A DNA stretch of 64,000 nucleotides from the NCBI RefSeq assembly GCF_001426585.1, contig NZ_LMEI01000001.1, positions 681,317 through 745,316 of the forward strand, read 5' to 3'. Source of the stretch: Streptomyces sp. Root431. GTDB taxonomy: Bacteria > Actinomycetota > Actinomycetes > Streptomycetales > Streptomycetaceae. A program made the translations under genes and the position numbers. The notes beneath the pieces were generated by a model. That model saw only the letters and a list, made by a program, of their open reading frames with translations. It was not told the origin of the DNA and searched no databases. Numbering within the stretch: the first letter of the stretch is position 1; every line of letters starts with the position of its first letter. Below are positions 7,626 through 15,894 of this stretch, piece by piece.

Positions 7626-9164
7626 TCATCGGAACAAGCGCCGCCAGGTCTCCGGGCCCGGGTAGCCGTCGGCCGCTCCGCCGCGCCAGCCCTGAGCCCG
7701 CTGGAACGCCTCGACGTTGCGGCGGTCCGCCTCCGTCCAGCGCGGACCGGGTCCCGACAGGTAGTGCTTGCCGAAGCCCCGCTTCACCAGTTGTTTGCCC
7801 AGCTTCTCCACATATGCGTTGGATTGGCCCGGACGGAAGTAGCCACGCCCGGGGAACCCCGTCGCATTCGCGCTCGACCCGCCCGAACCACCCGATCCGC
7901 CGATGCTCTTGCCCCCGCCGGTCACGAGGAGCTTCCACGTCTGCGGGCCGGGCAGACCGTCCGCCTCCTTGCCCTTCCAGCCCTGTGCGAGCTGGAACGC
8001 CTGGGTCGCCCGGCGGTCCGCCTCGCCCCACTTCGGACCGGCGCCCTTGCTGTAGTACTTCTTGCCGCCGCGCTCGATGAGGAGCTTCCCGAGCTGCGTG
8101 ACGTACGCGTTGTCGGCGCCCGGGCCGAACATCGCCGTGCCCGGGTACGGGGTCGCCGGCGTCGTCGGGGTCGACCCTCCGCCGGTCGTGCCGCCCCCGC
8201 TGCCGCCGCTCACCACGCCCTTGTAGCGGTAGGCCACGTACCGGGCGGAGTTCTCCCAGTACGCCATCGGCGTCGCCTGCTTCCGCGTGCGCGGCTTGGT
8301 CTGCTCGTACGCGATGTACGAGGTGTGGGTGTAGTCGGTCCAGCCGCCGAAGATCGTCACGTGCGAGCCGCGCGTCGGGTTGGCCGGGTTGTGGAAGAGC
8401 AGGATGTCGCCGGGCTGGAGCTCGGTGCGGTCGATCCGCTCGGCGAAGCGGTCGAGGCTGCCGGTCCACTCGTTGCTGCGCAGGTTCCAGGCCATGGAGA
8501 TGTAGCCGGAGCAGTCCTGGCGGTACCCGTCCGACCAGTACTTCTCCATCGAGTACGGGACCTGCGCGGTCACCCACAGCTTGGCGCGGTTGATGATCTC
8601 GGCCCGGGTCGTCTGCCGCAGCGTGCCCGTCGAGATCTGACTGGTCGTCGGGGTCGTGCCCGTCCCTGTGCCGGTGCCCGGCGTCGGGGAGGGCTGGGGA
8701 CCCGGGCCCGGCGCTCCGTGCAGCGGTTCCCGTCCGCCCTGCGGGGTCTCCGGCCCGGGCCAGGGGGCCACGGGGTCGGCGGCGTCCACGGCCGAGCGCT
8801 CCCGCAGGACCGCCGTGTCCACGTCCGTACCCGCGCCCCCGTTCTTGCCGATGTCCATGCCCAGGGCCGCGCCCGCGCCCTGACCCGTACCCGTACCCGC
8901 GCCCGCGTCCGCCGGGGTGAACGGGTCCGTCGGGCCGACCGGCTCCGCCGGGCGGGAGAGAGCCGTCGCCACTCCCGCCCCTCCCCCACCGAGAACCACT
9001 CCCGCCGCCGTCACCAGGACCAGCGCGCGGCGCGCGCCGTGCGCCGCCGGGTGGCCGCCCGCCCGCACGGGCAGGCCAAGCGCGAGGCCACGGCGCTGCT
9101 GGGCGCAGCCCGGGCAGCCGCAGTCGGCCGCGGGTTCGAACTCCTCGAAGACCGGCACGCTCAT
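7626..9164 (-). CDS. Membrane-anchored NlpC/P60-like peptidase with two peptidoglycan-binding repeats
   Basis: 512 aa. The cytoplasmic N-terminus has a Cys cluster (CGCPGCAQQRR), followed by one membrane helix (about 46-66), a Pro/Gly/Thr linker, a papain-like domain with catalytic Cys in YRQDCSGYISMAW and His in SHVTIFGGW, and two copies of a wall-binding module (VTQLGKLLIERGGKKYY... and VEKLGKQLVKRGFGKHY..., each ending PGPETWR or PGPQTWK). It probably trims peptide stems in the wall. ATG 9164 has the strong site GGAGGGG. It is the first gene of a pair with the SPFH gene. The Cys cluster may bind zinc or form a regulatory disulfide (inference). Confidence 0.78.
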   Translation of the reverse strand: MSVPVFEEFEPAADCGCPGCAQQRRGLALGLPVRAGGHPAAHGARRALVLVTAAGVVLGGGGAGVATALSRPAEPVGPTDPFTPADAGAGTGTGQGAGAALGMDIGKNGGAGTDVDTAVLRERSAVDAADPVAPWPGPETPQGGREPLHGAPGPGPQPSPTPGTGTGTGTTPTTSQISTGTLRQTTRAEIINRAKLWVTAQVPYSMEKYWSDGYRQDCSGYISMAWNLRSNEWTGSLDRFAERIDRTELQPGDILLFHNPANPTRGSHVTIFGGWTDYTHTSYIAYEQTKPRTRKQATPMAYWENSARYVAYRYKGVVSGGSGGGTTGGGSTPTTPATPYPGTAMFGPGADNAYVTQLGKLLIERGGKKYYSKGAGPKWGEADRRATQAFQLAQGWKGKEADGLPGPQTWKLLVTGGGKSIGGSGGSGGSSANATGFPGRGYFRPGQSNAYVEKLGKQLVKRGFGKHYLSGPGPRWTEADRRNVEAFQRAQGWRGGAADGYPGPETWRRLFR

Positions 9165-9347
9165 GCGATTCCCCTCCACACTCGTCAAGATCTTTTGACC
9201 CTCGTTTCGGGCGCTAGTGTCTCAACTGTCTGGACAAATCGCATTTTGACGGATCGAAGGCCTGATACGACCATCCGACAGGCCGGGCGCGACCGGTATT
9301 GGTCAGGAGCACACCTCCAGGTCGGGTAGAGTTCTCTCTGTCAGCAG

Positions 9348-9421
9348 GCGCCGCTAGCTCAGTTGGTTAGAGCAGCTGACTCTTAATCAGCGGGTCCGGG
9401 GTTCGAGTCCCTGGCGGCGCA
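9348..9421 (+). tRNA. tRNA-Lys (anticodon CTT), copy 2
   Basis: Identical over all 74 nt to the copy at 766-839, with the same upstream CTCTGTCAGCAG and its own terminator. The two copies lie in direct orientation 8.5 kb apart. Confidence 0.95.
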
Positions 9422-9429
9422 CGCAGAGT

Positions 9430-9462
9430 CAAGACCCCCTCACCATCGGTGAGGGGGTCTTG
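9430..9462. terminator. Bidirectional intrinsic terminator after tRNA-Lys copy 2
   Basis: A perfect 15-bp stem, CAAGACCCCCTCACC / GGTGAGGGGGTCTTG, with loop ATC. It serves the tRNA on the plus strand and probably the GH6 gene that ends at 9492 on the minus strand. Confidence 0.85.
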
Positions 9463-9491
9463 ATCGTTCCCGGACTCTCTCCCGACCCCAA

Positions 9492-10526
9492 CTACCGAAC
9501 GTTCCGAGCGAGTTCCAGCGCGTACGCGTCGAACCACTCCCCCGCCCTCGGGCCGCCCCCGCACTCCCCGTCCGACTCCCCCGGCCGCTTGATCCACAGG
9601 TGCGCCGCGACCAGCGGGTCCCCGGTGCGGCGGGTCGGCGGCGCGCCGAGCGCGCGGCCCGGCGGGTTGCACCAGTTCTGGGCCGGGTCGCCCTCGGTGT
9701 AGGGGCCGTTCCCGTTCCTGCTGGTGTCGATCACGAAGGGCTTGCCGCCGACCAGCGCCGACAGCCGGCGGCCGTAGGCGGTGCTCGCCGCGGTCGTCTG
9801 GAAGTTCGAGACGTTGACCGCGAAGCCGTCGGCCTCGGCGATCCCGGCCTCCTGGAGCGGTCCGCGCAGCGCCTCGGGCGCGGCCCAGCCGGCGTTGCCC
9901 GCGTCCAGGTAGACGGTGGTGGCCGGCTGCCGCTTCAGCCGGCCGACGGCCGCCTTGAGCAGCTCGTACCGCTCCCCGTGGCGCTGCTCCTCGGTGCAGC
10001 CGTCGACGACGTGCATCACGGCGTCCGGTTCGAGGACGACGGTCGCGCGCCGCGCGCCGATGCCGCGGGCGACCCCGTCCACCCAGGCGCGGTAGGCGGC
10101 GGGGTCCGCCGCGCCGCCCGCCGAGTGCCGGCCGCAGTCGCGGTACGGGATGTCGTAGAGGACGAGGAGCGCCTCGCGCCCGGCGCGGGTGGCGGCCTCG
10201 GTGAGGGCGCGGGTCTCGGCCTCGGGCCGGTCGGCGCCGATCCACTCGGCGACGGGCCGGGACGCGATCCGCCGCAGGAGCCCGGCCTCGGCGGTGCGGC
10301 CGGCGGCGAGGTGCGCGGCCATCTGCCGGGCGGCCTTGCCGTCGGGGTTCACCCAGTAGGGGGCGGGCGCGGACGGTGTGGGCGCGGGGGCGGGACCGGC
10401 GGCGGGCGGCTCGCTCCTGTCCGCACGCGGGGTCGCCGGGCTCGTACAGCCGGCGGCGAGGAGGACGGCGAGCGCGAGAGCCGGGAGGGTGGGTCCCGCA
10501 CGGCGCGCGCCAGAAAATACGGACAT
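9492..10526 (-). CDS. GH6-family cellulase lipoprotein
   Basis: A 344-aa glycoside hydrolase family 6 enzyme (endoglucanase/cellobiohydrolase fold). A signal peptide ends in the lipobox LLAAGC, so it should be lipid-anchored at the membrane surface after Cys modification. A short Pro/Ala linker is followed by the catalytic domain, YWVNPDGKAARQ to the C-terminus. The acid/base Asp is expected in IPYRDCGRHSAGG, and the second active-site Asp is in VVLEPDAVMHV. The product-binding Trp/Lys is in LWIKRPGESDGEC. It hydrolyses beta-1,4-glucan. I found no clear CebR operator in front. It has no carbohydrate-binding module, unlike many secreted GH6 enzymes. Confidence 0.88.
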   Translation of the reverse strand: MSVFSGARRAGPTLPALALAVLLAAGCTSPATPRADRSEPPAAGPAPAPTPSAPAPYWVNPDGKAARQMAAHLAAGRTAEAGLLRRIASRPVAEWIGADRPEAETRALTEAATRAGREALLVLYDIPYRDCGRHSAGGAADPAAYRAWVDGVARGIGARRATVVLEPDAVMHVVDGCTEEQRHGERYELLKAAVGRLKRQPATTVYLDAGNAGWAAPEALRGPLQEAGIAEADGFAVNVSNFQTTAASTAYGRRLSALVGGKPFVIDTSRNGNGPYTEGDPAQNWCNPPGRALGAPPTRRTGDPLVAAHLWIKRPGESDGECGGGPRAGEWFDAYALELARNVR

Positions 10527-10686
10527 TCGGGGCCCCTCGGCACGTACGGAGCGGTCGTCGTCATCGTGACACGACAGCCCTCTGGGCCGGGCGAGGCAGG
10601 GCCTCTACAGTTTCCGGAACCCCGACCTCCCGCGGTCGGCACCGGGCTCCTCCCGCCGCCCGTGAGCCCCGCGGTCGAGGACCGGA

Positions 10687-10724
10687 CCGGCCGGTGGCGC
10701 CGCGGGACGCGACCCACCGGCCGG
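10687..10724. terminator. Candidate terminator hairpin after the sortase operon
   Basis: An 11-bp stem, CCGGCCGGTGG / CCACCGGCCGG, with a 16-base loop, about 77 bases past the sortase stop codon. It has no U-tract, so it could be a weak or factor-dependent terminator. The rest of the 274-base gap (10527-10800) shows nothing else recognisable. Confidence 0.35.
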
Positions 10725-10800
10725 GGCCCGGTCGCCGGGCCCCGTCGGCCGACGGGTGGCCGTCGGACCTCCATCCGTACGGGCCCGGGCGCCCCGGCCC

Positions 10801-11505
10801 TCAGGTGCCGGTCGCCGCCGTCTCCGTGCCCGTCTCCGTGCCCGTCTCCGTCCCCGTGAGGTACGCCGAGACGACCACGTTCGCCGAGTACGTGCCGGCC
10901 GTGCGGTCGAAGGTGCCGCCGCAGGTGATCAGGCGCAGCTCGGCCCTGCGGGGTTCGCGCGGGCCGTAGACCTTCGTCGCGTCGAAGTCCTCGCGCGGGA
11001 AGACCTGGACGTCGTCGACCGTGAATTCGGCGACCGTGCCGTCCGTCCGGGTGACCCGGACCTTCGCGCCGGGGCGGGCCGCGCTCAGGCCGTAGAAGAC
11101 CGCCGGGCGGGTGTCCGTGTCGACGTGGCCGACGAGGAGGGCCGCCCCCGCCGCGCCCGGCTGCGTACCGGCGCCGAACCAGCCCACGGTGTGGGACATC
11201 TCGAAGGGCGGCGGGTCGATCGCGCCCGTACCGTCCAGGCCGCGCGCCACGACGGGCGCGGCGATGCCGAGGGACGGGACCTCCACCCGCCGGGGTTCGG
11301 CGGGGGCGATCGGCGCGTGGGCCGGGGGCAGGGCCACGCCGAGCGGCCGGCCGACGGCGGCGATGTCGCCGTGGGTGGGGGCGGAGCTGCCCCCGGGGCC
11401 CTCGGTGACCTCGCGGCCCCAGAGCCAGAGCCCGAGGAGCAGCAGCGCCCAGGTCACGCCGGTGACGAGCCGCCCGGTGCCCGCCGGGCGGGTTCCGGAC
11501 GACAT
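10801..11505 (-). CDS. Class F sortase
   Basis: A 234-aa membrane-bound cysteine transpeptidase. One N-terminal membrane helix (about 12-30) is followed by the sortase barrel: PSLGIAAPVV, the catalytic His in LLVGHVDTD, the catalytic Cys in LRLITCGGTFD, and an Arg expected downstream. The TLITC-GG context is typical of actinobacterial class F enzymes rather than class E. It ends in a short Thr-Gly-Glu repeat. The ATG lies two bases after the stop of the upstream secreted protein, so the two are co-translated and the neighbour may be its partner or substrate. Its sorting-signal preference is unknown. Confidence 0.85.
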   Translation of the reverse strand: MSSGTRPAGTGRLVTGVTWALLLLGLWLWGREVTEGPGGSSAPTHGDIAAVGRPLGVALPPAHAPIAPAEPRRVEVPSLGIAAPVVARGLDGTGAIDPPPFEMSHTVGWFGAGTQPGAAGAALLVGHVDTDTRPAVFYGLSAARPGAKVRVTRTDGTVAEFTVDDVQVFPREDFDATKVYGPREPRRAELRLITCGGTFDRTAGTYSANVVVSAYLTGTETGTETGTETAATGT

Positions 11506-11507
11506 CC

Positions 11508-12125
11508 TCAGTCCGTGCCCGTGCCCGTGCCGGACCCGGCGGCGCGGCGGCGGGAGGAGCTGCGGAAGGCGACCGCCACGGCCGCGATGGCGGCCAGGCC
11601 GAGGCCGAGCAGGGTGTACGGCGTGCCGAGGCCGCTCTCGCTCGTGGTCTGGGCGACTCCGGGGGCGGCCGGGGCGGCGAAGGCGGCGGTGCCGCCGCCG
11701 CCGGCGCGGACCGGGGCGACCGGGGTGGCGTGGTGGGTCGGCTCGTGCGTCGGCTTGTGGGTCGGCTGCTGGTGCCTGACCTGCACGGTTCCGACGTCCG
11801 GGTGGTCGTGGCCGTCGCAGGTCACGCTGACCTTGTACGTACCGTCCTCGAGTCCGGACTTGACCGTGGTGTCCCCGAACAGCGGGTAGTCCCCGCCGTC
11901 CCGGCCGGTGAGCTCGACGTCGGCGACGAACGCCGGGGACTTCGCGGCACCGGTCGTGCCCTTGCAGCCCTGGACGCGGACGTCGACGTCGGCGCCGGGC
12001 GAGGCGGTGGACGGGGTGACGGTGACCTTCACGCCGTCGTGGGCGTACGCGCTGCCGGCCGTGGGAGCCAGTACGAGTACCAGGGCCGCCCCTGCGGCAC
12101 GGAGAGCAATGGGACCTGAACGCAT
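11508..12125 (-). CDS. Secreted, C-terminally membrane-anchored protein partnered with the class F sortase
   Basis: 205 aa. It has a signal peptide (ends GSAYAHDG), an Ig-like beta domain of about 90 residues with two Cys (VQGCKGTTG, VSVTCDGHDH), a His/Pro/Thr-rich linker (THKPTHEPTHH), and a C-terminal hydrophobic helix followed by RRR. No canonical LPXTG or LAXTG motif is present; the residues before the helix are SGLGTPYT. Operon position just before the sortase suggests a surface function. It may not be a sortase substrate. Confidence 0.7.
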   Translation of the reverse strand: MRSGPIALRAAGAALVLVLAPTAGSAYAHDGVKVTVTPSTASPGADVDVRVQGCKGTTGAAKSPAFVADVELTGRDGGDYPLFGDTTVKSGLEDGTYKVSVTCDGHDHPDVGTVQVRHQQPTHKPTHEPTHHATPVAPVRAGGGGTAAFAAPAAPGVAQTTSESGLGTPYTLLGLGLAAIAAVAVAFRSSSRRRAAGSGTGTGTD

Positions 12126-12199
12126 CGTGACCTCCTGATACTGGCAGGGTCACCCGGATCGGCGCTCTTCGCATCCGCAGGGGGCGGGCGGAGCGGCCG

Positions 12200-12979
12200 C
12201 TACACGCGGTCGACGATGTCCGCGATCGAGTCGACGATCTTGGACGGGCGGAACGGGAAGCGGTCGATCTCGGCCTGGCTCGTCAGGCCCGTCAGGACGA
12301 GGAAGGTCTGCATGCCCGCCTCCAGGCCGGCCAGGATGTCGGTGTCCATCCGGTCGCCGATCATCGCGCTGGACTCGGAGTGGGCGCCGATCGCGTTGAG
12401 GCCGGTGCGCATCATGAGCGGGTTCGGCTTGCCCGCGAAGTACGGCTCCTTGCCGGTGGCCTTCGTGATGAGCGCGGCGACGGAGCCGGTGGCCGGGAGG
12501 GGGCCCTCCAGGGAGGGGCCGGTCTCGTCGGGGTTGGTGCAGATGAAGCGGGCTCCGCCGTTGATGAGCCGGACGGCCTTGGTCATCGCCTCGAAGGAGT
12601 ACGTCCGGGTCTCGCCGAGGACCACGTAGTCCGGGGCGTGGTCGGTGAGGACGTAGCCGATGTCGTGCAGCGCGGTGGTGAGACCGGCCTCGCCGATGAC
12701 GTACGCGGTGCCGCCGGGGCGCTGGTCGTCGAGGAACTTGGCGGTGGCGAGCGCCGAGGTCCAGATGTTCTCGACGGGGACTTCGAGGCCCATCCGCATG
12801 AGGCGGGCGTGCAGGTCGCGGGCCGTGTACATCGAGTTGTTCGTGAGCACCAGGAAGGGCTTCCCGGTCTCCCGCAGCTTCTTGATGAACGCGTCGGCGC
12901 CGGGGATCGGAACGCCCTCGTGGATGAGGACGCCGTCCATGTCGGTCAGCCAGGATTCGATCGGCTTGCGCTCTGCCAT
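12200..12979 (-). CDS. HAD-superfamily IIA phosphatase (NagD-like)
   Basis: 259 aa. HAD motif I is TDMDGVLI, where the Asp is the nucleophile and the second Asp the acid/base. Motif II is in LVLTNNS, the motif III Lys is in FAGKPNPLMM, and motif IV is IGDRMDTDI. The large C2A cap between motifs II and III is the subfamily IIA hallmark. It dephosphorylates small cytoplasmic phosphates such as nucleoside or sugar phosphates; the physiological substrate cannot be inferred. ATG 12979 begins MAERKPIESWLTDMDG. It is probably monocistronic. Confidence 0.88.
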   Translation of the reverse strand: MAERKPIESWLTDMDGVLIHEGVPIPGADAFIKKLRETGKPFLVLTNNSMYTARDLHARLMRMGLEVPVENIWTSALATAKFLDDQRPGGTAYVIGEAGLTTALHDIGYVLTDHAPDYVVLGETRTYSFEAMTKAVRLINGGARFICTNPDETGPSLEGPLPATGSVAALITKATGKEPYFAGKPNPLMMRTGLNAIGAHSESSAMIGDRMDTDILAGLEAGMQTFLVLTGLTSQAEIDRFPFRPSKIVDSIADIVDRV

Positions 12980-13028
12980 GGGTGCGGGACTCCTGCCGTA
13001 CAGATGCACGCACGTGACGTGCGGTGTG

Positions 13029-13066
13029 CTGGGGGCGCCGCGACAGCGCTGTGGCGACGCCCCCAG
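13029..13066. terminator. Terminator after the phosphodiesterase gene
   Basis: The outer stem CTGGGGGCG / CGCCCCCAG encloses a further self-complementary segment around ACAGCGCTGT. It lies immediately past the stop at 13072 on the minus strand. Confidence 0.6.
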
Positions 13067-13071
13067 CCTAA

Positions 13072-14616
13072 TCAGGAAGCCGTGACCTTGACCCCGTCGA
13101 TCGTCCAGTACCAGTTGTTGGCTCCGGTGTAGCGGAAGCGGAAGCTCACGCTGGACGTCCCGGCGGGGACGTTCACGGTGAGCGACTGGGGCTGGGAGAT
13201 CACGTCGGAGGTGTAGCTCTTGACGACGGTCGGGGTGCCGCCGTTGAAGCTCGCCAGGACCTGCGCGGACTGGCTGCCCTCCTGGCGGTAGAAGGTCGTG
13301 AAGTCGAGGGTGGCCCTGGTCGCGCCGGAGACGCTGTACGCGGGGGTGACCAGGGTCGAGTCGTACGTGCCCGAGAAGGACTTGTCGGCCCATTCGTCGG
13401 AGTCGGCGACGGCGAAGACGCCCCGGGCGCGGACGTTCAGCTCGCGGGACTGGTCGCGCTGGGAGCGGGACCAGAACTCGTCGGTGGCGAAGGACCAGCC
13501 GCGCCACTCGGTCATGCCGCCGGTGCCCATGGCGTTGTTGATGACGGACCAGCCGCTGGGCGCGGTGTGGGTGAAGCCGAGGATCCCGGCGGGGATGCCG
13601 GTCTCGTCGACGCGGCCGCTCAGCGAGCCGTAGAGGCTGTCGAAGGGGTCGGTCGAGCGCTGCTGGACCGGCTTGCCGTCGAGGCCCCAGGACGGGTCGG
13701 GGACGATGCCGAGCTGGTGGAAGACGGTGGCGGCGACGTCGACGAGCCGGGTGTCGATCGGGCGGGCGCCGACGGCGATGCCGGGGCCCTGCGCGAGGAC
13801 GAAGGTGCGGCGCTCCTCGATGGAGGAGCCGCCGTGGCCGCCGCCGTCGGTGTGGCCGTGGTCGGTGGCGACGATGACCGTCCAGCGCTCCGTGGCGTAC
13901 GAGGGGCGGGCCTTGATCGCGGTGAGCAGCCGGCCGAGGTAGGCGTCCTGGACGTCGATGGCGTCGAGGTACTTGCTGTGCGCCGCGCCGTAGTTGTGGC
14001 CGATCTCGTCGGTCTCGCCGAAGTAGACGAAGAGGACGTCCGGGTTCTGGTTGCGGAGGATGTCCTCCGTCGCCTCGGTGATCACGAGGTCGTTGACCAC
14101 GTAGTCGTTGTTGTAGACGAGCTTGGCGTCGGCGCCGGGGGTGACCGTGCCGTGGGTGTCCAGCTCGGGCCAGTCGACGGCGGCGAAGAGCGAGAGCTCG
14201 GGGCGGATCTGGTGCAAGCGGGCCAGGAATCCGGGGTACTTGGCGTAGTTCTTGCCGGTGAAGGTGTTGTCCTTCACGCCGTGCTTGTCGGGCCACACGC
14301 CGGTGGAGATCGTGGACCAGCCGGGGCCGGAGGAGGTCGCGGCCATCGGGTTGGCGTAGAGCAGCGAGCGGCCGAACGTGCCGTTCGTCATCAGGGACTT
14401 GAGGTTCGGGGCCTGGGCGGCGTCGATCCGGTCGTACCGCAGGCCGTCCATGCCGACGACGAGCACCTTGTCCTTGCTGGTGCCGTCGGGGAGCGCGGGC
14501 GCGGCGGTGGTGGCCGCGTGGGCGGCGGGGGCGGTGAGCGCGCCGGTGGCGGCGACGGCCGCGGTGGCGCCGGCGGCGGCGAGCACGGTGCGGCGGGAGA
14601 TGCCGGTGATCGGCAT
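13072..14616 (-). CDS. Tat-exported alkaline-phosphatase-superfamily phosphodiesterase
   Basis: 514 aa. A Tat signal peptide (SRRTVLAAAG, cleaved near AHA) leads into a type I phosphodiesterase / nucleotide pyrophosphatase fold. Metal sites are seen in VVGMDGLRYD, in the Thr nucleophile region SGPGWSTISTGVWPDKHGV, in FGETDEIGHNYG and in ATDHGHTDGGGHG. The last about 110 residues form a separate beta domain ending in VSFRFRYTGANNWYW. It probably cleaves phosphodiesters or nucleotides outside the cell. The start has GGAGG eight bases upstream. It lies just downstream of the aminophosphonate operon but behind a strong terminator, so it has its own promoter. Confidence 0.85.
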   Translation of the reverse strand: MPITGISRRTVLAAAGATAAVAATGALTAPAAHAATTAAPALPDGTSKDKVLVVGMDGLRYDRIDAAQAPNLKSLMTNGTFGRSLLYANPMAATSSGPGWSTISTGVWPDKHGVKDNTFTGKNYAKYPGFLARLHQIRPELSLFAAVDWPELDTHGTVTPGADAKLVYNNDYVVNDLVITEATEDILRNQNPDVLFVYFGETDEIGHNYGAAHSKYLDAIDVQDAYLGRLLTAIKARPSYATERWTVIVATDHGHTDGGGHGGSSIEERRTFVLAQGPGIAVGARPIDTRLVDVAATVFHQLGIVPDPSWGLDGKPVQQRSTDPFDSLYGSLSGRVDETGIPAGILGFTHTAPSGWSVINNAMGTGGMTEWRGWSFATDEFWSRSQRDQSRELNVRARGVFAVADSDEWADKSFSGTYDSTLVTPAYSVSGATRATLDFTTFYRQEGSQSAQVLASFNGGTPTVVKSYTSDVISQPQSLTVNVPAGTSSVSFRFRYTGANNWYWTIDGVKVTAS

Positions 14617-14649
14617 GTCGGAGTCCTCCGTGAAAGGGGGGCGGGCGTG

Positions 14650-14679
14650 CCAACGCCCCTGATTCCTCAGGGGCGTTGG
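14650..14679. terminator. Strong intrinsic terminator of the aminophosphonate operon
   Basis: A perfect 13-bp stem, CCAACGCCCCTGA / TCAGGGGCGTTGG, with a four-base loop. It lies between the stop of the solute-binding protein gene (14761, minus strand) and the phosphodiesterase start. Confidence 0.85.
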
Positions 14680-14760
14680 TTCGTACCCGTTATCTTTCCG
14701 CGATCTGCGGAGGCTTTCCAGGGGCGTGCGGTGAACTCTTGGCTGCCGATCGGCTACCGA

Positions 14761-15819
14761 TCAGCTTCCGGTCGCGGACTTCCACGCGTCGACGTACGTC
14801 TTCAGGTTCTTGTCGATGTCGGCCCAGTCCGGCTCGAAGATCTCGACGCCGTCGAGGATCTTGGCGAGCTCGATCGCGTTGGCGTCGGTGGGCTTGACGT
14901 CCTTGCGGGCCGGGAAGCCGCCGCCGATCGCGCTGACCTCGCGCTGCGCCTGCTCGCTCAGCATGAAGTCGAGGAGCTTCTTGCCGTTCTCGCCGTGCGG
15001 GGCCTTGTCGACGAGGCCGGCGGCGTACGGCAGGGCGAAGGTGGTCGGCTTGCCCGCGCCCTTGGCCGGGAACCAGATGCCGAGGTTCGGCATGGACCGG
15101 GCCTGGGCGAAGTTCATCTGGACGTCGCCGTTGGCGACGAGCAGTTCGCCCTTGTCGACCTTCGGGGCGAGCTTGGAGGTGGAGGAGGACGGGCCGACGT
15201 TGTTGGCCTGGAGCTTCTTCAGGTACTCCATCGCCGGCTCCTGGCCGCCGAAGTCGTGCATGGCCTTGATGAGGACGGCGGTGCCGTCGCCCGCGACGCC
15301 GGGGGTCGAGTACTGGAGCTTGTTCTTGTACTTCGCGTCGAGCAGCTCCTCCCAGCTCTTGGGGGCGGCGGGGAGCTCCTTCTTGTTGTGGATGAAGCCG
15401 AAGTAGTTGTTGACGACCGAGGTCCACTTGCCGTCGCCGGACTTGTCGGCGCCGCTGACCTGGTCGGAGCCCTGCGGCTCGTACGCCTGGAGCAGGCCCT
15501 TGGAGTCGGCCTGCTGGATGAAGGGCGGCAGGGTCACGATGACGTCGGCCTGGGTGTTGCTCTTCTCGCGGAGGGCGCGCTGCACCATCTCGCCGGAGCC
15601 GCCCTCGACGTACTCGACCTTGATGCCCGTCTTCTTCTCGAAGTCCTTGAAGACCTTGTCGTACCAGCCGTCGCCCGCCTCGCCCTTGAGGCCGTCGGCG
15701 CTGTAGACGGTCACGGTCTTCTCGTCGGACGCGGCGGAGGATCCGCCGCAGGCGGTGAGGGTGGAGGCGAGGGCGAGAGCGCCGGTGACGGCGGCGATCG
15801 GCTTGGCGTACGTACGCAT
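14761..15819 (-). CDS. 2-aminoethylphosphonate-type ABC transporter solute-binding lipoprotein (PhnS-like)
   Basis: A 352-aa extracytoplasmic binding protein. The signal peptide ends in the lipobox STLTAC. The mature protein begins KTVTVYSADGLKGEAG, which is typical of the iron/AEP subgroup of family 1 binding proteins, and contains VEYVEGGSGEMVQRAL and PFIQQADSKGLL. Being last in an operon with two permeases, an ATPase, a phosphonatase-like hydrolase and a FAD oxidoreductase points to an aminophosphonate as ligand. It is separated from the permease by a 72-base spacer of heptamer repeats, and AGGAG precedes the start. Confidence 0.8.
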   Translation of the reverse strand: MRTYAKPIAAVTGALALASTLTACGGSSAASDEKTVTVYSADGLKGEAGDGWYDKVFKDFEKKTGIKVEYVEGGSGEMVQRALREKSNTQADVIVTLPPFIQQADSKGLLQAYEPQGSDQVSGADKSGDGKWTSVVNNYFGFIHNKKELPAAPKSWEELLDAKYKNKLQYSTPGVAGDGTAVLIKAMHDFGGQEPAMEYLKKLQANNVGPSSSTSKLAPKVDKGELLVANGDVQMNFAQARSMPNLGIWFPAKGAGKPTTFALPYAAGLVDKAPHGENGKKLLDFMLSEQAQREVSAIGGGFPARKDVKPTDANAIELAKILDGVEIFEPDWADIDKNLKTYVDAWKSATGS

Positions 15820-15866
15820 AACGTCGTTTTCTCCTAGCGGGCTGCGGACTGGCGGGCTGCGGATGG

Positions 15867-15894
15867 CGGACTGCGGACTGCGGACTGCGGACTA
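15867..15894. repeat. Heptamer tandem repeat between permease and binding-protein genes
   Basis: CGGACTG three times, then CGGACTA, running across the stop codon of the permease. Degenerate copies continue toward 15840. It may tune coupling or RNA stability between the two genes, or be a slippage product. Confidence 0.7.

Noticed and set aside
8790..8805. CebR-like GAGCGCTC inside the NlpC gene
   Set aside because: It lies in coding sequence, lacks the flanking bases of the 14-bp CebR operator, and is not near the cellulase promoter.
13567..15837. Very long plus-strand open frame (about 756 codons) antisense to the phosphodiesterase and binding-protein genes
   Set aside because: Composition is Val/Gly/Asp/Leu-rich with no domain, and it opposes two well-recognised genes; it is a GC-rich shadow frame. 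Similar shadows at 1756-2802, 5123-6799, 17592-18830, 19279-20463 and 34665-36512 were rejected for the same reason.
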